5,157 nucleotides of DNA from Candidatus Saccharimonadota bacterium (GTDB taxonomy: Bacteria; Patescibacteriota; Saccharimonadia; Saccharimonadales; Saccharimonadaceae), in the NCBI GenBank assembly GCA_020428185.1, contig JAGQNH010000059.1, positions 1-5,157 of the forward strand, given 5' to 3'. Below, piece after piece: positions 5,124-5,157 of the stretch. Numbering within the stretch: position 1 is the stretch's first letter; every line of letters starts with the position of its first letter. A program made the translations under genes and the position numbers. The notes below the pieces were generated by a model. The model made no database searches and had not been told where the DNA came from. It worked only from the letters and a program-made list of their open reading frames with translations.

Positions 5124-5157
5124 GGGACCATAGCTCAGCTGGTTAGAGCACCTGCCT
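5124..5157 (+). tRNA. tRNA gene, 5' part only; anticodon outside the window
   Basis: The 34 bases fit a tRNA exactly: acceptor 5' strand GGGACCA (5124-5130), U8-A9, D stem GCTC/GAGC closing the 9-base loop AGCTGGTTA with the conserved GG, A26, anticodon stem 5' strand CCTGC, then C32 and U33. The window ends at U33, so the three anticodon bases are the next three outside. The isotype cannot be read; Ala, Lys or Ile type tRNAs often have a similar 5' half. Orientation is plus, downstream of pgl but with its own promoter. Confidence 0.93.

Noticed and set aside
5124..5157. Assigning the tRNA to Ala, Lys or Ile
   Set aside because: The window ends at U33, so the anticodon is not visible, and the 5' half alone does not decide the isotype.

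Overview
The window looks like a compact bacterial chromosome segment, most likely from the Patescibacteria (Candidate Phyla Radiation), possibly Saccharibacteria-like. This is inferred from gene content: a double lamin-tail surface protein with two kinds of two-cysteine repeat, a short ComEC without its usual C-terminal domain, and very short gaps between genes. All four complete genes end in TAA. They read through at normal family length with TGA as a stop, so the TGA-recoded lineages (Gracilibacteria, Absconditabacteria) are unlikely. Lineage could not be tested by a search.

Layout: four genes run leftward and one gene plus a tRNA run rightward. Positions 1-290 (minus) hold the first 96 codons of ruvC, the Holliday junction resolvase, cut by the window edge. 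Positions 312-1997 (minus) encode a 561-residue exported, membrane-anchored protein with two lamin-tail domains and two cysteine-repeat arrays. Positions 2045-2767 (minus) encode a YebC/PmpR family protein. Positions 2850-4307 (minus) encode a ComEC-type DNA-uptake channel that stops after the membrane domain. Positions 4346-5062 (plus) encode 6-phosphogluconolactonase, divergent from comEC. A strong-looking promoter (TTGACA, 17 bp, TATATT) then leads into a tRNA starting at 5124. The window ends at base U33 of this tRNA, just before the anticodon.

Functionally the segment combines recombination (RuvC), DNA uptake (ComEC), translation-linked regulation (YebC and a tRNA), the oxidative pentose phosphate pathway (Pgl) and a cell-surface protein. 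yebC next to ruvC is a widespread bacterial arrangement; here the surface-protein gene sits between them. No mobile element, CRISPR array, rRNA gene or gene-free stretch over 100 bases was seen. The most unusual items are the surface protein's architecture, the MBL-less ComEC, two palindromes that each contain one element of a proposed ruvC promoter, and several genes whose -10-like box lies only 6-10 bases before the start codon with no clear Shine-Dalgarno sequence.
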